A stretch of 64,000 nucleotides of DNA from Xanthomonas albilineans (GCF_002939705.1 NZ_MDCB01000005.1:62001-126000), one strand, 5' to 3'; shown: positions 9,794 through 18,446, counted from the first letter of the stretch. The notes: a model not told the origin generated them from the sequence alone. Made by a program: numbers and translations.

Positions 9794-10144
9794 ATGACCC
9801 ATATCTGCACCATGTTCGGGAAGCGGCTGACGCCGTTGCCGGATGCCGCCGGCGGCGAAGTCTTCACCGAATTGCTCAGACGCCCCGGCTGCCGCATCGA
9901 ACGCATCGTCTCGCATGGGCAAACTACTCCCCAGGAAACGCCCTATCTGCAAGCGCACGATGAATGGGTGATGGTGTTGAACGGCCACGCACGCGTGGTC
10001 GTGCACGACCAGGAGGTCGCGCTTGCGCCTGGCGATGACCTGTTGATCCCGGCGCACACGCCGCATTGGGTGAGCTTCACCGACTTGGACCAGGCCACCG
10101 TTTGGCTGGCGATCCATCTTGGCGAAGCCGACGCGGCCGTCTGA
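9794..10144 (+). CDS. Small cupin-domain protein
   Basis: A 116-residue single-domain cupin. The start at 9794 begins MTHICTMFGKRL; the frame is open further upstream but without family features, and GAGGAG lies about 12 bases before this ATG. The cupin pattern is visible as HDEWVMVLNGHARV, then PGDDLLIPAHTPHWV, giving His and Glu ligands for a metal. Substrate and pathway are not deducible. The alpha/beta hydrolase gene follows within 10 bp, so the two probably share a transcript. Confidence 0.8.
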   Translation: MTHICTMFGKRLTPLPDAAGGEVFTELLRRPGCRIERIVSHGQTTPQETPYLQAHDEWVMVLNGHARVVVHDQEVALAPGDDLLIPAHTPHWVSFTDLDQATVWLAIHLGEADAAV

Positions 10145-10153
10145 ACGCATGTC

Positions 10154-11167
10154 ATGTTTGTGCTTGCGGGTTTTTCCATGGCGTTGATCGCGTCGTTGCT
10201 GTGGTGTGTGTTCACCGTGCTTGCCGTGACCTTGGCGTTGTTATTGGGCGTTGTGCTGTTGTTGCGGCACAAGCCATTCCTGCTGCTGCGCCTGGAAGGC
10301 CTGCGTCAGCGCTGCGGCAGTAGGTTGCATCGGCGTCAGGCGCAGGTCGCCGGACATCGCTGGACGTATTTGCAACGCGCCGCGACCGAGCCTACCGCGC
10401 CGACGCTATTGCTGCTGCACGGCTTCACCGGCAGCAAGGAAAACTGGCTGCCGCTGGCGCGTGCGCTGGGCACGCGCTATCACCTGATCATCCCCGATCT
10501 GCCTGGCTGGGCGGAGAGCCAGCGCATTGCCGGCGAAGATTATGGTTTCCTCGCGCAGGCTGAACGCGTCGCCGCATTCGCCGCGCACTGCGTGCGCCGT
10601 GCCGGCAGCGAGTGCGTGCTGATTGGGCATTCGATGGGCGGTGGCATTGCCGCGTTGGCTGCCGCGCGTTATCCCGCGCGATTTGACCGGGTCGGTTTGC
10701 TCAATGCGGCCGGCGTGCGTTTTGCCGACAACGCGTTCGGCCAGACGGTGCTGGAAGGTCATAACCCGTTTGCAGTGCACGATGCCGCATCGCTGCGCCG
10801 TTACATCGATACCGCGTTCCTGCTCGAACGCAGCAAGCCGCGCATCCCAGCATGGGCGGTGCCGTTGGTGGTCGCCTGGCGCCGCCGAGAGGCCGATTTC
10901 GAGCAGCAGGTACTCGCACGGATCGGTCGCGGCGAGGAGGCGTTCCTGCCATTCGAGCAAGCCGCATTGATCCGTCAGCCGGTCTTGCTGCTGTACTGCG
11001 TGCAGGATGCGGTGATCGATGCCAGCGCGCTGGCGTTGTACGCGCAGCGCCTGCCGCAGGCGATCCAGGTGATGCTGGATGGCTGCGGCCACATGTCCAT
11101 TGTCGAAAAACCCAACGACGTCGCGCAGGCGATCGCAACCCTGATCCAACGAGGAACCCCACGATGA
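10154..11167 (+). CDS. Alpha/beta hydrolase with N-terminal membrane segment
   Basis: A 337-residue serine hydrolase. Residues 1-36 are strongly hydrophobic and look like an uncleaved membrane anchor. The fold is marked by LLLLHGFTGSKENW (oxyanion region), nucleophile elbow GHSMGGG, an acid in VQDAVID and the catalytic His in DGCGHMSIVEKP. It resembles lipase/esterase proteins, but the substrate is unknown. It is followed by a lipoprotein gene whose ATG overlaps its stop (11164-11167). Confidence 0.85.
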   Translation: MFVLAGFSMALIASLLWCVFTVLAVTLALLLGVVLLLRHKPFLLLRLEGLRQRCGSRLHRRQAQVAGHRWTYLQRAATEPTAPTLLLLHGFTGSKENWLPLARALGTRYHLIIPDLPGWAESQRIAGEDYGFLAQAERVAAFAAHCVRRAGSECVLIGHSMGGGIAALAAARYPARFDRVGLLNAAGVRFADNAFGQTVLEGHNPFAVHDAASLRRYIDTAFLLERSKPRIPAWAVPLVVAWRRREADFEQQVLARIGRGEEAFLPFEQAALIRQPVLLLYCVQDAVIDASALALYAQRLPQAIQVMLDGCGHMSIVEKPNDVAQAIATLIQRGTPR

Positions 11168-11883
11168 AACGTCTCCTGCTCGGTGCGCTGTGCGCTGTTG
11201 CCCTGGTCGGTTGCGGCGACCACGAAGCCGAACGTAAGGCGCAAGCCGCCGCTCAAGCGCAGGCCAAGGCGCAGGCCGCCGAGGACCTGGCCAAGCAATA
11301 CGCCGCCGCCGCCGCATCCGCCAACTGGGAATTGGCGCGGATTCACGGCGCCGCATTGCAGCAGCAGTATCCCGACTCCGCTGCCGCCGAACGCATCCGG
11401 CCCGGCTACGCAGAGGTCAAGGCCAAAGGCGAGGCCGCGCGCGAACTGCGGCGCATGCAGGCCGCCTGGCAGTATTCGCAGGTGCCGGCCGGCAAGGGCA
11501 TGCAGCGCGCGGCGATGCTGTACAGCCGTGACAAGGTGGACGTGGACGGCAGCGGACCGAAGCCGGTGCAACTGGTGTTTCGCGATCATCCCGAGTGGAA
11601 GCGCAGCGCCTACCTGGTGTTGCAGTCCGGCGATTTCCGCTGCGCCAACGGCTGCAAGGTGGAATTGAAGGCCGATGCCGGCGCGCCGCGTCCCGCTGCG
11701 GCGAGCCGCCCGAAGACGGACGAAGCCATCGCCATGTTCATCACCGACAACAAGGCGCTGTGGAAGCTGGCGCGCAAGACCACGGTGTTGCAGATCACCT
11801 TTCCAGTGAAGGCGGGCGGGACGCGCACGGCGGTGTTCGAGACCGGCGGGCTGGACGGCGCGCAGATGCCGGGATGGGATTGA
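11164..11883 (+). CDS. Ala-rich lipoprotein of unknown function
   Basis: A 239-residue protein with a clear lipoprotein signal (ALVGCGDHE). Residues 25-60 are Ala/Gln/Lys-rich and predicted helical, followed by a mixed domain containing RCANGCKVELK, a possible disulfide pair, and a C-terminal GGLDGAQMPGWD. No family was recognised. It is translationally coupled to the upstream hydrolase by an ATGA overlap, and the HAD hydrolase starts only 5 bp after it, indicating one operon. Confidence 0.75.
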   Translation: MKRLLLGALCAVALVGCGDHEAERKAQAAAQAQAKAQAAEDLAKQYAAAAASANWELARIHGAALQQQYPDSAAAERIRPGYAEVKAKGEAARELRRMQAAWQYSQVPAGKGMQRAAMLYSRDKVDVDGSGPKPVQLVFRDHPEWKRSAYLVLQSGDFRCANGCKVELKADAGAPRPAAASRPKTDEAIAMFITDNKALWKLARKTTVLQITFPVKAGGTRTAVFETGGLDGAQMPGWD

Positions 11884-11888
11884 GCCGC

Positions 11889-12524
11889 ATGCATGCCGCC
11901 ACGCCGCAGGCACAGAGATTGCGCCAAGTGCGGCATTGGGTGTTCGACATGGACGGTACACTGACTCGCGCGGTGCACGATTTCAGCTCGATTCGCCGTG
12001 TCCTGGATATCCCGCTGCAGGCCGATATTCTGCAGCACCTGGCGACATTGCCGGAAGCGCAGCGCGCCTCCAAGCATGCTTGGTTGCTCGAACACGAGCG
12101 CGCATTGGCGCAGCAAGCGATCGCCGCCAACGGTGCTGCTATGCTGCTGCGGACGCTGCATAAGGCCGATTGTCGGTTGGCCGTGCTGACCCGCAATGCG
12201 CGCGAACTGGCGCAACTGACCCTGGAAGAGATCGCACTCCACGATCTGTTCGACGCGGTGACCATCCTCGGCCGCGACGACGCCCCGCCCAAGCCGCATC
12301 CGGGCGGCCTGCTGCAGCTAGCCGAACACTGGGGCGTGGCGCCGCAGGCGATGGCGATGGTGGGCGATCACGAATACGACCTGCAATGCGGTCGCCATGC
12401 CGGGGCCGCCACGGTGTTGCTGCGTGCGGAGAATCCCTGGCCGGCGCTGGCCGATCTGCACTTCGCCGATTGCGCCGCGCTGCTGGCGTGGTGGCAGGAT
12501 GCTGCGCCTGTTCCATCGGATTGA
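11889..12524 (+). CDS. HAD-superfamily hydrolase (phosphatase-like)
   Basis: A 211-residue haloacid dehalogenase-type phosphatase. Motif I is VFDMDGTLT with the nucleophilic Asp, motif II is LAVLTRN, the motif III lysine lies in DDAPPKPHPGGLL and motif IV is MVGDHEYDLQCG. The cap inserted after motif I is small and helical (subclass I). Homologues act on phosphoglycolate-like or sugar phosphates, but this substrate is unknown. It is the last gene of the run beginning with the cupin. Confidence 0.88.
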   Translation: MHAATPQAQRLRQVRHWVFDMDGTLTRAVHDFSSIRRVLDIPLQADILQHLATLPEAQRASKHAWLLEHERALAQQAIAANGAAMLLRTLHKADCRLAVLTRNARELAQLTLEEIALHDLFDAVTILGRDDAPPKPHPGGLLQLAEHWGVAPQAMAMVGDHEYDLQCGRHAGAATVLLRAENPWPALADLHFADCAALLAWWQDAAPVPSD

Positions 12525-12559
12525 GGTGTTGACGCAAGCGCATGATTTTTCAGGAGCGA

Positions 12560-12748
12560 CTAATTTTTCCATTTAATCTTATTGGAAAACTTCGAACATA
12601 AAAACCATATTGTTACTAGCAATGCAAATATTGCATAAAATTTCCACCAGCCACTCGGTTTCGTGAAAGATATTAAAAATGCTAAACTAGCCAAGCAAAG
12701 GCTATATTGAATGCCATTTAGTTTATACATGTGCATTCCATGTTCCAA
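12560..12748 (-). CDS. Small membrane protein at the end of the peptide-export operon
   Basis: A 62-residue frame with two hydrophobic segments (YSLCLASLAFLISF and WWKFYAIFALLVTIWFL) and a basic tail. It lies 68 bp downstream of the C39/ABC exporter on the same strand, in AT-rich DNA unlike the adjoining chromosome. No ribosome-binding site is obvious and internal ATGs exist, so the start is uncertain. Position and topology would fit an immunity protein, but that is inference. Confidence 0.4.
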   Translation of the reverse strand: MEHGMHMYKLNGIQYSLCLASLAFLISFTKPSGWWKFYAIFALLVTIWFLCSKFSNKIKWKN

Positions 12749-12816
12749 GGAAATTCAAAAAATTCAGTGCGGTGGGCGCGCTTGGAAATCGGTCATTCCA
12801 CTCTTGTTGCCTATAC

Positions 12817-14931
12817 TCAAGCACTGAAGACCTGATCTTCAAGACGTGGCATCTCCGGCGATGGTTGCGGCCTCAATTCTTGCACGATCCGTCCATGCTC
12901 CATTACCAGGACGCGGTCAGCGCTGGCAATGGTTTCGGGGCGGTGCGCCACGATCACTTTGGTCAGTTGCAAGTGCTTCACCGCCTCGTTGACCAGGCGC
13001 TCGCGGGTGACATCCAGATGGCTGGTGGCTTCGTCGAGGAAGAGTAGCTTCGGCTGCCGATACAGCGCACGCGCGAGAATAATCCGCTGCTTCTGGCCGC
13101 CCGAAAGCGAACTCCCCATGTCGCCGATCAGGCTGTGATAGCCCATCGGCATCGCGGCGATATCCTCATGCACCGCCGCCAACTGCGCCGCCGCCTCGAT
13201 CCGTTCCAGGTCGAAATCCGTATCGAAGAAACCGATGTTGTCGGCGATACTGCCTGCGAACAACTGGTCGTCTTGCATCACTGCGCCGACCATCGCGCGC
13301 ACATTGCGCGGGCCGAGTTTGTGCAGGTCGTGCCCGCCAATGCGGATCGTCCCAGCACTGGGCGTGAGTAACCCCAGCAATAGCTTGACCAGCGTCGTTT
13401 TACCGCAACCAGACCCGCCAATGATGGCCACCGATTCCCCCGGCACAATCGTGAAGCGACAGTCCTTGAGCACCCACGGCTCGCCATCGGCGTAGCGAAA
13501 CGACAGCCCTTCCACCTCGATGCTTGGCTCGGCGGGTGGCAGCGCGTGCGGTAATGCGTGATCGTCTTCTGGCGGAGTCAACACGATATCGGCCAGCCGC
13601 TCGCCATGCAGGCGCAGCATGCGGAACTCGATCCATTTGTCGATCAACCCGCTCACGCGCGTGGCGAATTGGTCCTTATAGGCCAGGTAGGCGACCAGCA
13701 TGCCGACCGAAAATACGTTGTCCAACGCCAACCAGGCGCCGATCCAGATCACCGCGATGCGCTCCAGGCCGAACACCAACTGGCTGGCCGTATTGAAGCC
13801 CAGGGACATCCGCGCCAGCTTCACGTCCTGATTGACGGTGTCGTTGAGCAAGTTTTCGTAAGCGGAACGGCGCACCGATTCTTCGCCGGTCACTTTCAAA
13901 CTTTGCATGCCACGCAGCGATTCCAACAAATGTGTCTGTTGCTTGGCCGCGGCCACCAATTGTTGTTCGGCGCGGTCGCGCATGGGCCGATAGGCAATTG
14001 CGCGGATACCAAGATAGAGCGCGACGGCCAGCAGCGTCACCAATGCCAACTTCCAGCTATAGACCAGCATCAGCACCAGCGTCACCATCGCCATCACGCC
14101 ATCGATCATCGCCTCGACAAAGCTGGTGGTGAGCGTGTGTTGAATGGTCTGCACCGACGACATGCGCGAGGTGACGTCCCCCAGGTGCCGTTTTTCGAAA
14201 AAGTCCAGCGGCAACTTGAGCAAATGCGCGAACACGTTGCTCATCCACTGCAATCCGAGCCGGGAAGAGAGAGAGACCACCGACCAACCACGCAGCAGGC
14301 CAATGCCGACTTGCAGCAGCAGCGCCAACCCAAAACCCAGGCCGAGCACCACGAGTAAATCGCGGTCCGCCGACACCAGCACTTGGTCCACCACCCATTG
14401 CGTGTAGAACGGCGCCAGGATGACGAAGACCTGCAACGCCATCGACAACAATGCGATCTGCGACAGCGCACTCCACAGCCCACGGATGGGGCCGGTGAGT
14501 TGGCGTGCGGAAATGGAAGGGGCTGCCTTGTGCTGCTTGAACTCGGTAGTAGGCGTCAGCTCCAGTGCCACGCCGGTAAAGTGCTGGGACACTTCGCTGA
14601 GCGATAACCTGCGCTCGCCGATGGCTGGGTCGAGGATCGTCGCTTTGGTTTTGCCAACCTTGGCAAGTACCACGAAGTGGTTGAGATCCCAGTGCAGGAT
14701 GCAAGGCAGGGCGAGTTGATCCAGTTGTTCCATCTCCAGCCGCAGAGGGCGGGTGGAGAAGCCCAGCGCCTGTGCAATCTGGACCAACTTGTTGAGCCTG
14801 ATACCCTTGAGCGACAAGTGGAAGCGCCGCCGCAACTCGGGCAGGCCAAGTTGCATGCCATGCGCCGATGCCACCATCGCCAATGACGCCAGCCCGCATT
14901 CGCTCGCTTCTGCTTGCAAAATCGCTTTCAT
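12817..14931 (-). CDS. Peptidase-containing ABC transporter (C39 peptidase, PCAT) for double-glycine peptides
   Basis: Exporter that cuts the leader of double-glycine precursors and pumps the mature peptide across the inner membrane. The 704 residues contain an N-terminal C39 domain (Cys in QAEASECGLAS near residue 12, His in NHFVVL, Asp in ILDPA), a membrane domain of about residues 160-440 and an ATPase with Walker A GGSGCGKTTL, signature LSGGQKQRIILARA and Walker B LLFLDEATSHLD. It belongs with CvaB and the Xanthomonas RaxB/PctB-type transporters. The start lies 3 bp from the stop of the rhomboid gene, so the two are co-transcribed. All precursors with LS...V.GG-type leaders in this island are candidate substrates. 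Confidence 0.95.
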   Translation of the reverse strand: MKAILQAEASECGLASLAMVASAHGMQLGLPELRRRFHLSLKGIRLNKLVQIAQALGFSTRPLRLEMEQLDQLALPCILHWDLNHFVVLAKVGKTKATILDPAIGERRLSLSEVSQHFTGVALELTPTTEFKQHKAAPSISARQLTGPIRGLWSALSQIALLSMALQVFVILAPFYTQWVVDQVLVSADRDLLVVLGLGFGLALLLQVGIGLLRGWSVVSLSSRLGLQWMSNVFAHLLKLPLDFFEKRHLGDVTSRMSSVQTIQHTLTTSFVEAMIDGVMAMVTLVLMLVYSWKLALVTLLAVALYLGIRAIAYRPMRDRAEQQLVAAAKQQTHLLESLRGMQSLKVTGEESVRRSAYENLLNDTVNQDVKLARMSLGFNTASQLVFGLERIAVIWIGAWLALDNVFSVGMLVAYLAYKDQFATRVSGLIDKWIEFRMLRLHGERLADIVLTPPEDDHALPHALPPAEPSIEVEGLSFRYADGEPWVLKDCRFTIVPGESVAIIGGSGCGKTTLVKLLLGLLTPSAGTIRIGGHDLHKLGPRNVRAMVGAVMQDDQLFAGSIADNIGFFDTDFDLERIEAAAQLAAVHEDIAAMPMGYHSLIGDMGSSLSGGQKQRIILARALYRQPKLLFLDEATSHLDVTRERLVNEAVKHLQLTKVIVAHRPETIASADRVLVMEHGRIVQELRPQPSPEMPRLEDQVFSA

Positions 14932-14934
14932 CGC

Positions 14935-15786
14935 TCAGATCGCTCCAGTTTCTGAAGATGGCAGTATTGGTTTTTTAAGATCATGCTTGAATCCTATCTC
15001 CAATAAGCCAATCGCAAGCCCCAGCAGCCAACCCGATGCATGTGCAAACCAACTCGTGCGAGGAGAGAGCAATGAGGAAGCCAACATCGTTACCAGTGCG
15101 AAATAGGCAAGCAGCCACCCAAGGGCGGGAGGGAATATTCGACGATTGCGTAGCGATATGCCGGCAATCCATCCATATAACGCAAATACTCCGCCAGAGA
15201 TGCCCAGAAATGCATCCGAGCCGACCCAATGCGGGAGGAATGTCAATGAAAATGCGGGCGACAATACTCCGGATAAGAACGTCAGCCAAATAACCAGCGC
15301 CCGGCCAAGCGAGAAAGAAATGCCGGCTGCAACCATGAGTAAAGAAAAATTGGCTGCCCAGTGTGCAACACCGGAGTGCAGGAAAGGCCCGCTGAAATAG
15401 CGCCATGGTTGGCGCGGCGCATCTTGGAAAACAAGCCCGTAATGCTCAATTAGACTGAAAATGTTACCGGCGCGCGTCTGTAGGTAGAGCTGAATTCCGC
15501 CGATCGCTATCATCATGACGGCGATTGAAAGTGTTTGCCTTTTCGGTTGTAGATAACACCATGCGGAAAATCGAGAATATTCGCATAGACTGGATAATTT
15601 TCTAAAAATAAATATGTATTGAAAAATCAAAAAAGTGGAAAATAATGCAATTGCAGCGCTTGCTTTGATGAAATAGCTGGCATGGGTTTCAAAGCTTGCA
15701 ATGGCGAAACCTAGTGTCATGCATAGCATCAGGGAAAATAACGCGAGGTATTGAAAATGCATTATTTTTTGAATTTCAGATGCCAT
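14935..15786 (-). CDS. Rhomboid-family intramembrane serine protease
   Basis: Polytopic membrane protease of about 283 residues. Rhomboid hallmarks are visible: WR in QPWRYFSG, the pattern HSGVAHWAAN (His-4x-His-3x-Asn, exactly as in GlpG), the nucleophile in GISGG and the catalytic His in FAHASGWLLG. Six to eight hydrophobic segments are present, two of them N-terminal to the core. The frame stays open up to 15993 and reads in frame through a repeated fragment (15799-15978); similarity to the second copy of that fragment stops near 15800, so I place the start at the ATG at 15786 (15762 is an alternative). It sits directly upstream of the C39 exporter, suggesting a role in peptide maturation or export, not shown. 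Confidence 0.85.
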   Translation of the reverse strand: MASEIQKIMHFQYLALFSLMLCMTLGFAIASFETHASYFIKASAAIALFSTFLIFQYIFIFRKLSSLCEYSRFSAWCYLQPKRQTLSIAVMMIAIGGIQLYLQTRAGNIFSLIEHYGLVFQDAPRQPWRYFSGPFLHSGVAHWAANFSLLMVAAGISFSLGRALVIWLTFLSGVLSPAFSLTFLPHWVGSDAFLGISGGVFALYGWIAGISLRNRRIFPPALGWLLAYFALVTMLASSLLSPRTSWFAHASGWLLGLAIGLLEIGFKHDLKKPILPSSETGAI

Positions 15787-15798
15787 GCGTGCAAAGCA

Positions 15799-15978
15799 AA
15801 TGGGCGGGAGCATCGACTTCTCGCCTGGGATCGACACGATGATCGGGTCGAATGGATGCCATTGCCAGGTGGCGCGTCGTACTGCGGATTCACCCTCTAA
15901 TCGACGTCCCCAAGGCGGTCGCCATGCTGACCATCTGTCTGGTGCGTGGGGGAAGCTATTGTCTGAATTCCAATGCAT
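15799..15978 (-). repeat. Diverged repeat A1: fragment of an unknown gene fused ahead of the rhomboid frame
   Basis: This stretch encodes, in the rhomboid reading frame, a segment with WSAWRPPWGRRLE and WQWHPFDPIIVSIPGE. The same segment appears at 18268-18446 with the same orientation. Here only the first 60 or so residues of that lost gene remain, joined in frame to the rhomboid gene. Confidence 0.75.
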
Positions 15979-16137
15979 GATACATATTTTCAATACGTGA
16001 TACTACGCCATTATGCCGGTTATCAATTCAGCGGATTAAGGGGGAGTTGAGCTATTCACTTGAGACATGCTCCACAAGGCGTTTGAACGACATCATGTTT
16101 GTCAAAGTTCGATTTTCGCGTTTGCATTTGTTGAAAT

Positions 16138-16434
16138 TCAAAAAAGTTCCGCACAAAAATCATGGATTTTTTTAGAAATCAATTTGGGGGCGATAAATTT
16201 GCAGCCATCTTTCACGTCGATTAATCTCAATGAATTTTCTTTCCAGGAGATAATCTTTGGGAGTTTACTGAAATATACAAATTCAGTCTGCTTCTCGCAC
16301 CTTTCGTATCCAAGTTCATCTAGTTTTTCTTCGATTTTATAGCAGATTTCAGTGGCGCTGATTCCTTCGATAATAAAGCTTTTGGGGGTAACTTCGTAAA
16401 GTGGGAAAAATGATAGAAGGATGGATGGAATCAT
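16138..16434 (-). CDS. Small hypothetical protein, possible immunity factor
   Basis: A 98-residue frame in AT-rich DNA (the surrounding 1 kb is by eye well below chromosomal GC). A short hydrophobic N-terminus is followed by a helical stretch and a mixed C-terminus containing LPKIISW and LRLIDVKDG. The arrangement (helix, then aromatic/basic strand, then a short charged turn and K/R-rich end) weakly recalls the C-terminal half of the 133-residue protein at 22722-23123. No family was recognised. It lies between precursor genes and the exporter operon, where immunity genes are usual; function is inference. Confidence 0.45.
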   Translation of the reverse strand: MIPSILLSFFPLYEVTPKSFIIEGISATEICYKIEEKLDELGYERCEKQTEFVYFSKLPKIISWKENSLRLIDVKDGCKFIAPKLISKKIHDFCAELF

Positions 16435-16799
16435 GATAAATATCTTATCCTCAATATCTCCTGGGAGGATTTCTATTAGGGGAAAAACAAGTATTTCAGC
16501 GAAAAAAAGATAGAAAAAAAGCTTGCTAGTTGGCTAATTGACTGAAAGGGGATGATCCTTCTTTTAAGGCTTAATTCCCAGCGGAAATATTTAATCGAAG
16601 CCACTGTCGCCTCTTTTTTAAATGGTTCTCAAGTGAAAAGTATTTGATTAATTTAATCAAGGAGGCGCTGAGCTATTTATTTCAAAGTAACTTTGAAAAA
16701 CATCGGAGAGATGTGTTTCGAAGGTCGCGTGCCGAGGAGTGTGCAATGAATCAAGAAAGGCATGAATTTAATTTTATATTCATTGGATTATCAAATTTC
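16435..16799. other. AT-rich stretch without a recognisable gene
   Basis: The 365 bases are AT-rich and contain no frame with a plausible start, ribosome-binding site or known motif. The base composition differs sharply from the core genome, which fits transferred or decaying DNA. Confidence 0.5.
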
Positions 16800-16967
16800 C
16801 TATGAATCTGAATTTTGAGAAATTTCCTTATATGTAAATACTGAAATGATAACGCCAAGCGCAATCACAAGGTAGCGAATGATAAGGTGTTCATAAAAGA
16901 AGGCGGAAATTATCGAGGCTAATAAGCAGATGCATAGCGCAGACAGAAGTGGAAAAATATTTTTCAT
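16800..16967 (-). CDS. Tiny two-helix membrane protein (55 residues)
   Basis: A 55-residue frame starts at the ATG at 16967 and ends with TAG. It begins MKNIFPLLSALC and has two hydrophobic segments, roughly residues 5-24 and 29-46, separated by YEH. It lies 66 bp after the stop of the membrane protein at 17034-17435 on the same strand. Together they look like the small membrane/immunity cassette that normally follows a bacteriocin precursor. The Shine-Dalgarno is weak, so translation is not certain. Confidence 0.4.
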   Translation of the reverse strand: MKNIFPLLSALCICLLASIISAFFYEHLIIRYLVIALGVIISVFTYKEISQNSDS

Positions 16968-17033
16968 GTTGATATTATTGATTTGTGATAAATAATCGCA
17001 TCCATTGGTTGTGCGAAATCATCTTTATTTTAT

Positions 17034-17435
17034 TCAATATTGGTCTTCCGAAAAATAGTCTCGCCTTATTCCTGCAGCCTTCTCTGCCATTATTTTTGAT
17101 TGATGTGGACGGATAATCATCCAGAGAACAAAAAGAATTAATGAGCCAGTAATCCAGTATCCAATTCCGATGAAAATCCCGCAAGAGCGGATCAAAAAGA
17201 CGATTGATAAAATCAAATACACCAATAGCATTCTAAAGTACAAAAAATGTCCTTTGTGAGAGCCAAGGATATAGTTGTAAATAGACATCAATCCGAATGC
17301 ATAAAAAAAAGTTCCAGTCAGCCAACCAACCAACGGGAATGGCCATTCTTCATGCACCATGAAGGCAATGGAAAAAAGTAAAAATGAAACCGCTGCGATC
17401 GCGCATGCAAGCAGCTTTTTGTGTATCACTTTCAT
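17034..17435 (-). CDS. Small polytopic membrane protein, candidate immunity protein
   Basis: The ATG at 17435, preceded by AGGA, gives 133 residues (the frame extends to 17483). Four hydrophobic segments are visible: residues about 7-27, 35-55, 67-85 and 90-112. The C-terminus is charged (RRDYFSEDQY). It starts 53 bp after the stop of the precursor gene 17489-17686 on the same strand, the usual place for a bacteriocin immunity gene. No named family was recognised; immunity is inferred from topology and position. Confidence 0.6.
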   Translation of the reverse strand: MKVIHKKLLACAIAAVSFLLFSIAFMVHEEWPFPLVGWLTGTFFYAFGLMSIYNYILGSHKGHFLYFRMLLVYLILSIVFLIRSCGIFIGIGYWITGSLILFVLWMIIRPHQSKIMAEKAAGIRRDYFSEDQY

Positions 17436-17488
17436 TTCGAATCCTCGATATGAAATGCCCCCGAACATGCTCAGGGGCACCATTAGTA

Positions 17489-17686
17489 TTAAATTGAATC
17501 AGTTAAGACCAAGCCCAATTTGATACTGCCTCCCAGGCCCAGGGCAAACCCTCCGGCACCAGCCAGAACGCCAGTCCCTAGAGACAGTGTGCCTCCTGCA
17601 ATTAGTAAGTCAGCAAAACCATTGAGCTGAGATGCAGGGCTGCCACCACTCACTTCCATGATTTCTTCAGTTGTCATGTCGCGCAT
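17489..17686 (-). CDS. Double-glycine leader bacteriocin-type precursor peptide
   Basis: A 65-residue precursor. The start at 17686 follows GGAGAAG at a good distance. The leader MRDMTTEEIMEVSGG ends in Gly14-Gly15, the recognition pattern of C39 peptidase exporters. The 50-residue core is Gly/Ala/Leu-rich with GxxxG-like spacing (LLIAGG, GTGVLAGAGG, LGLGG) and lacks cysteine, typical of unmodified class II, membrane-active bacteriocins. Its 5' flank is nearly the same as that of the decayed precursor at 20905-20994. A candidate immunity gene follows. Confidence 0.8.
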   Translation of the reverse strand: MRDMTTEEIMEVSGGSPASQLNGFADLLIAGGTLSLGTGVLAGAGGFALGLGGSIKLGLVLTDSI

Positions 17687-17854
17687 CGTACTTCTCCACT
17701 GATGATGGTGCATGCCTTGCACCGTAGGTGCCAGAATATTATCTGGCGATCTCATTGACAAAGCACGCCTGAACATCTTGATTACAGACATCGCTTCCGT
17801 CGATGTATCGAAACCGATCATCTCCCAAGCGACAACAAAGGTTCAAGCGCCCAT
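17671..17854 (-). repeat. Repeat B1: leader start, 5'-UTR and last codons of a HlyD gene
   Basis: About 184 bp matching 20979-21161 at roughly 85 % by eye. It covers the first codons of the precursor leader, its ribosome-binding site and untranslated region, and at the far end the last codons of a lost HlyD gene, encoding LEPLLSLGR and a stop. The intact HlyD copy at 21125-22369 ends FEPLLSLGR. The block is therefore a relic of a HlyD-precursor junction. Confidence 0.8.
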
Positions 17855-17954
17855 CTGCAAGCAGACCCATCAATTCCAATACGAACGCTGACTTGATACC
17901 AGCCTTCTTTATTGCATCCTGAACTATTTCATTGTTGTATTTCTGACAATACTA

Positions 17955-18446
17955 TTACCCATTAACTCCATATTTTTCCAGCGTAGCGCGCTGAGGAACC
18001 CATACAGACGGGGTGGTTGTATAGGTATATTCCGCGGTCTTTTCATCAAGCTTGTACTCATCCAGCTTCCCAGGATTCTTTTTTACCTACTGATCCGCAC
18101 GTTCCAGTATTTTATAGTTCACGCCCGCACGAATGTAAAAATCCTCTCCTCGTTATGAAATTTCTCCAGCCAATCACGATACTTCGCCGCCAAAACCCTG
18201 GGGCCTCCTTCCGCCACCAACATAGCCTCTCCTTCCTTCCCAGTGGGCAACGTGCCATGCCCGTAAAAAATGGGGGGCATCGAATTTTCGCCAGGGATTG
18301 ACAAAATGATTGGGTCAAATGGATGCCATTGCAAGATGGCACGCCGTACTGCTGAACCCCCACTCTTGTGTACATCCCAATGGCGGTGGCCATGCTGACC
18401 ATCTGTATGATGCGTGCGGGAAAATCTCATCCGAATTGAAATGCAT
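17955..18446 (-). pseudogene. Decayed gene of unknown family (repeat A2)
   Basis: The remains of a protein of about 160 residues can be pieced together from three frames. It begins MHFNSDEIFPHASYRW at 18446, continues after a frameshift as WHPFDPIILSIPGE and GHGTLPTGKEGEAML, shifts again near 18125, and runs through an in-frame TAG (after LERADQ) to end KYGVNG. Two frameshifts and one stop make it non-functional. The first 60 residues are repeated ahead of the rhomboid gene (15799-15978). I do not know the family; two copies in one island suggest an accessory gene often carried here. Confidence 0.7.
18268..18446 (-). repeat. Repeat A2, partner of 15799-15978
   Basis: Diverged direct repeat of about 180 bp matching 15799-15978, with similarity ending at the PPI codons. 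It is the 5' part of the pseudogene described at 17955-18446. Confidence 0.75.
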
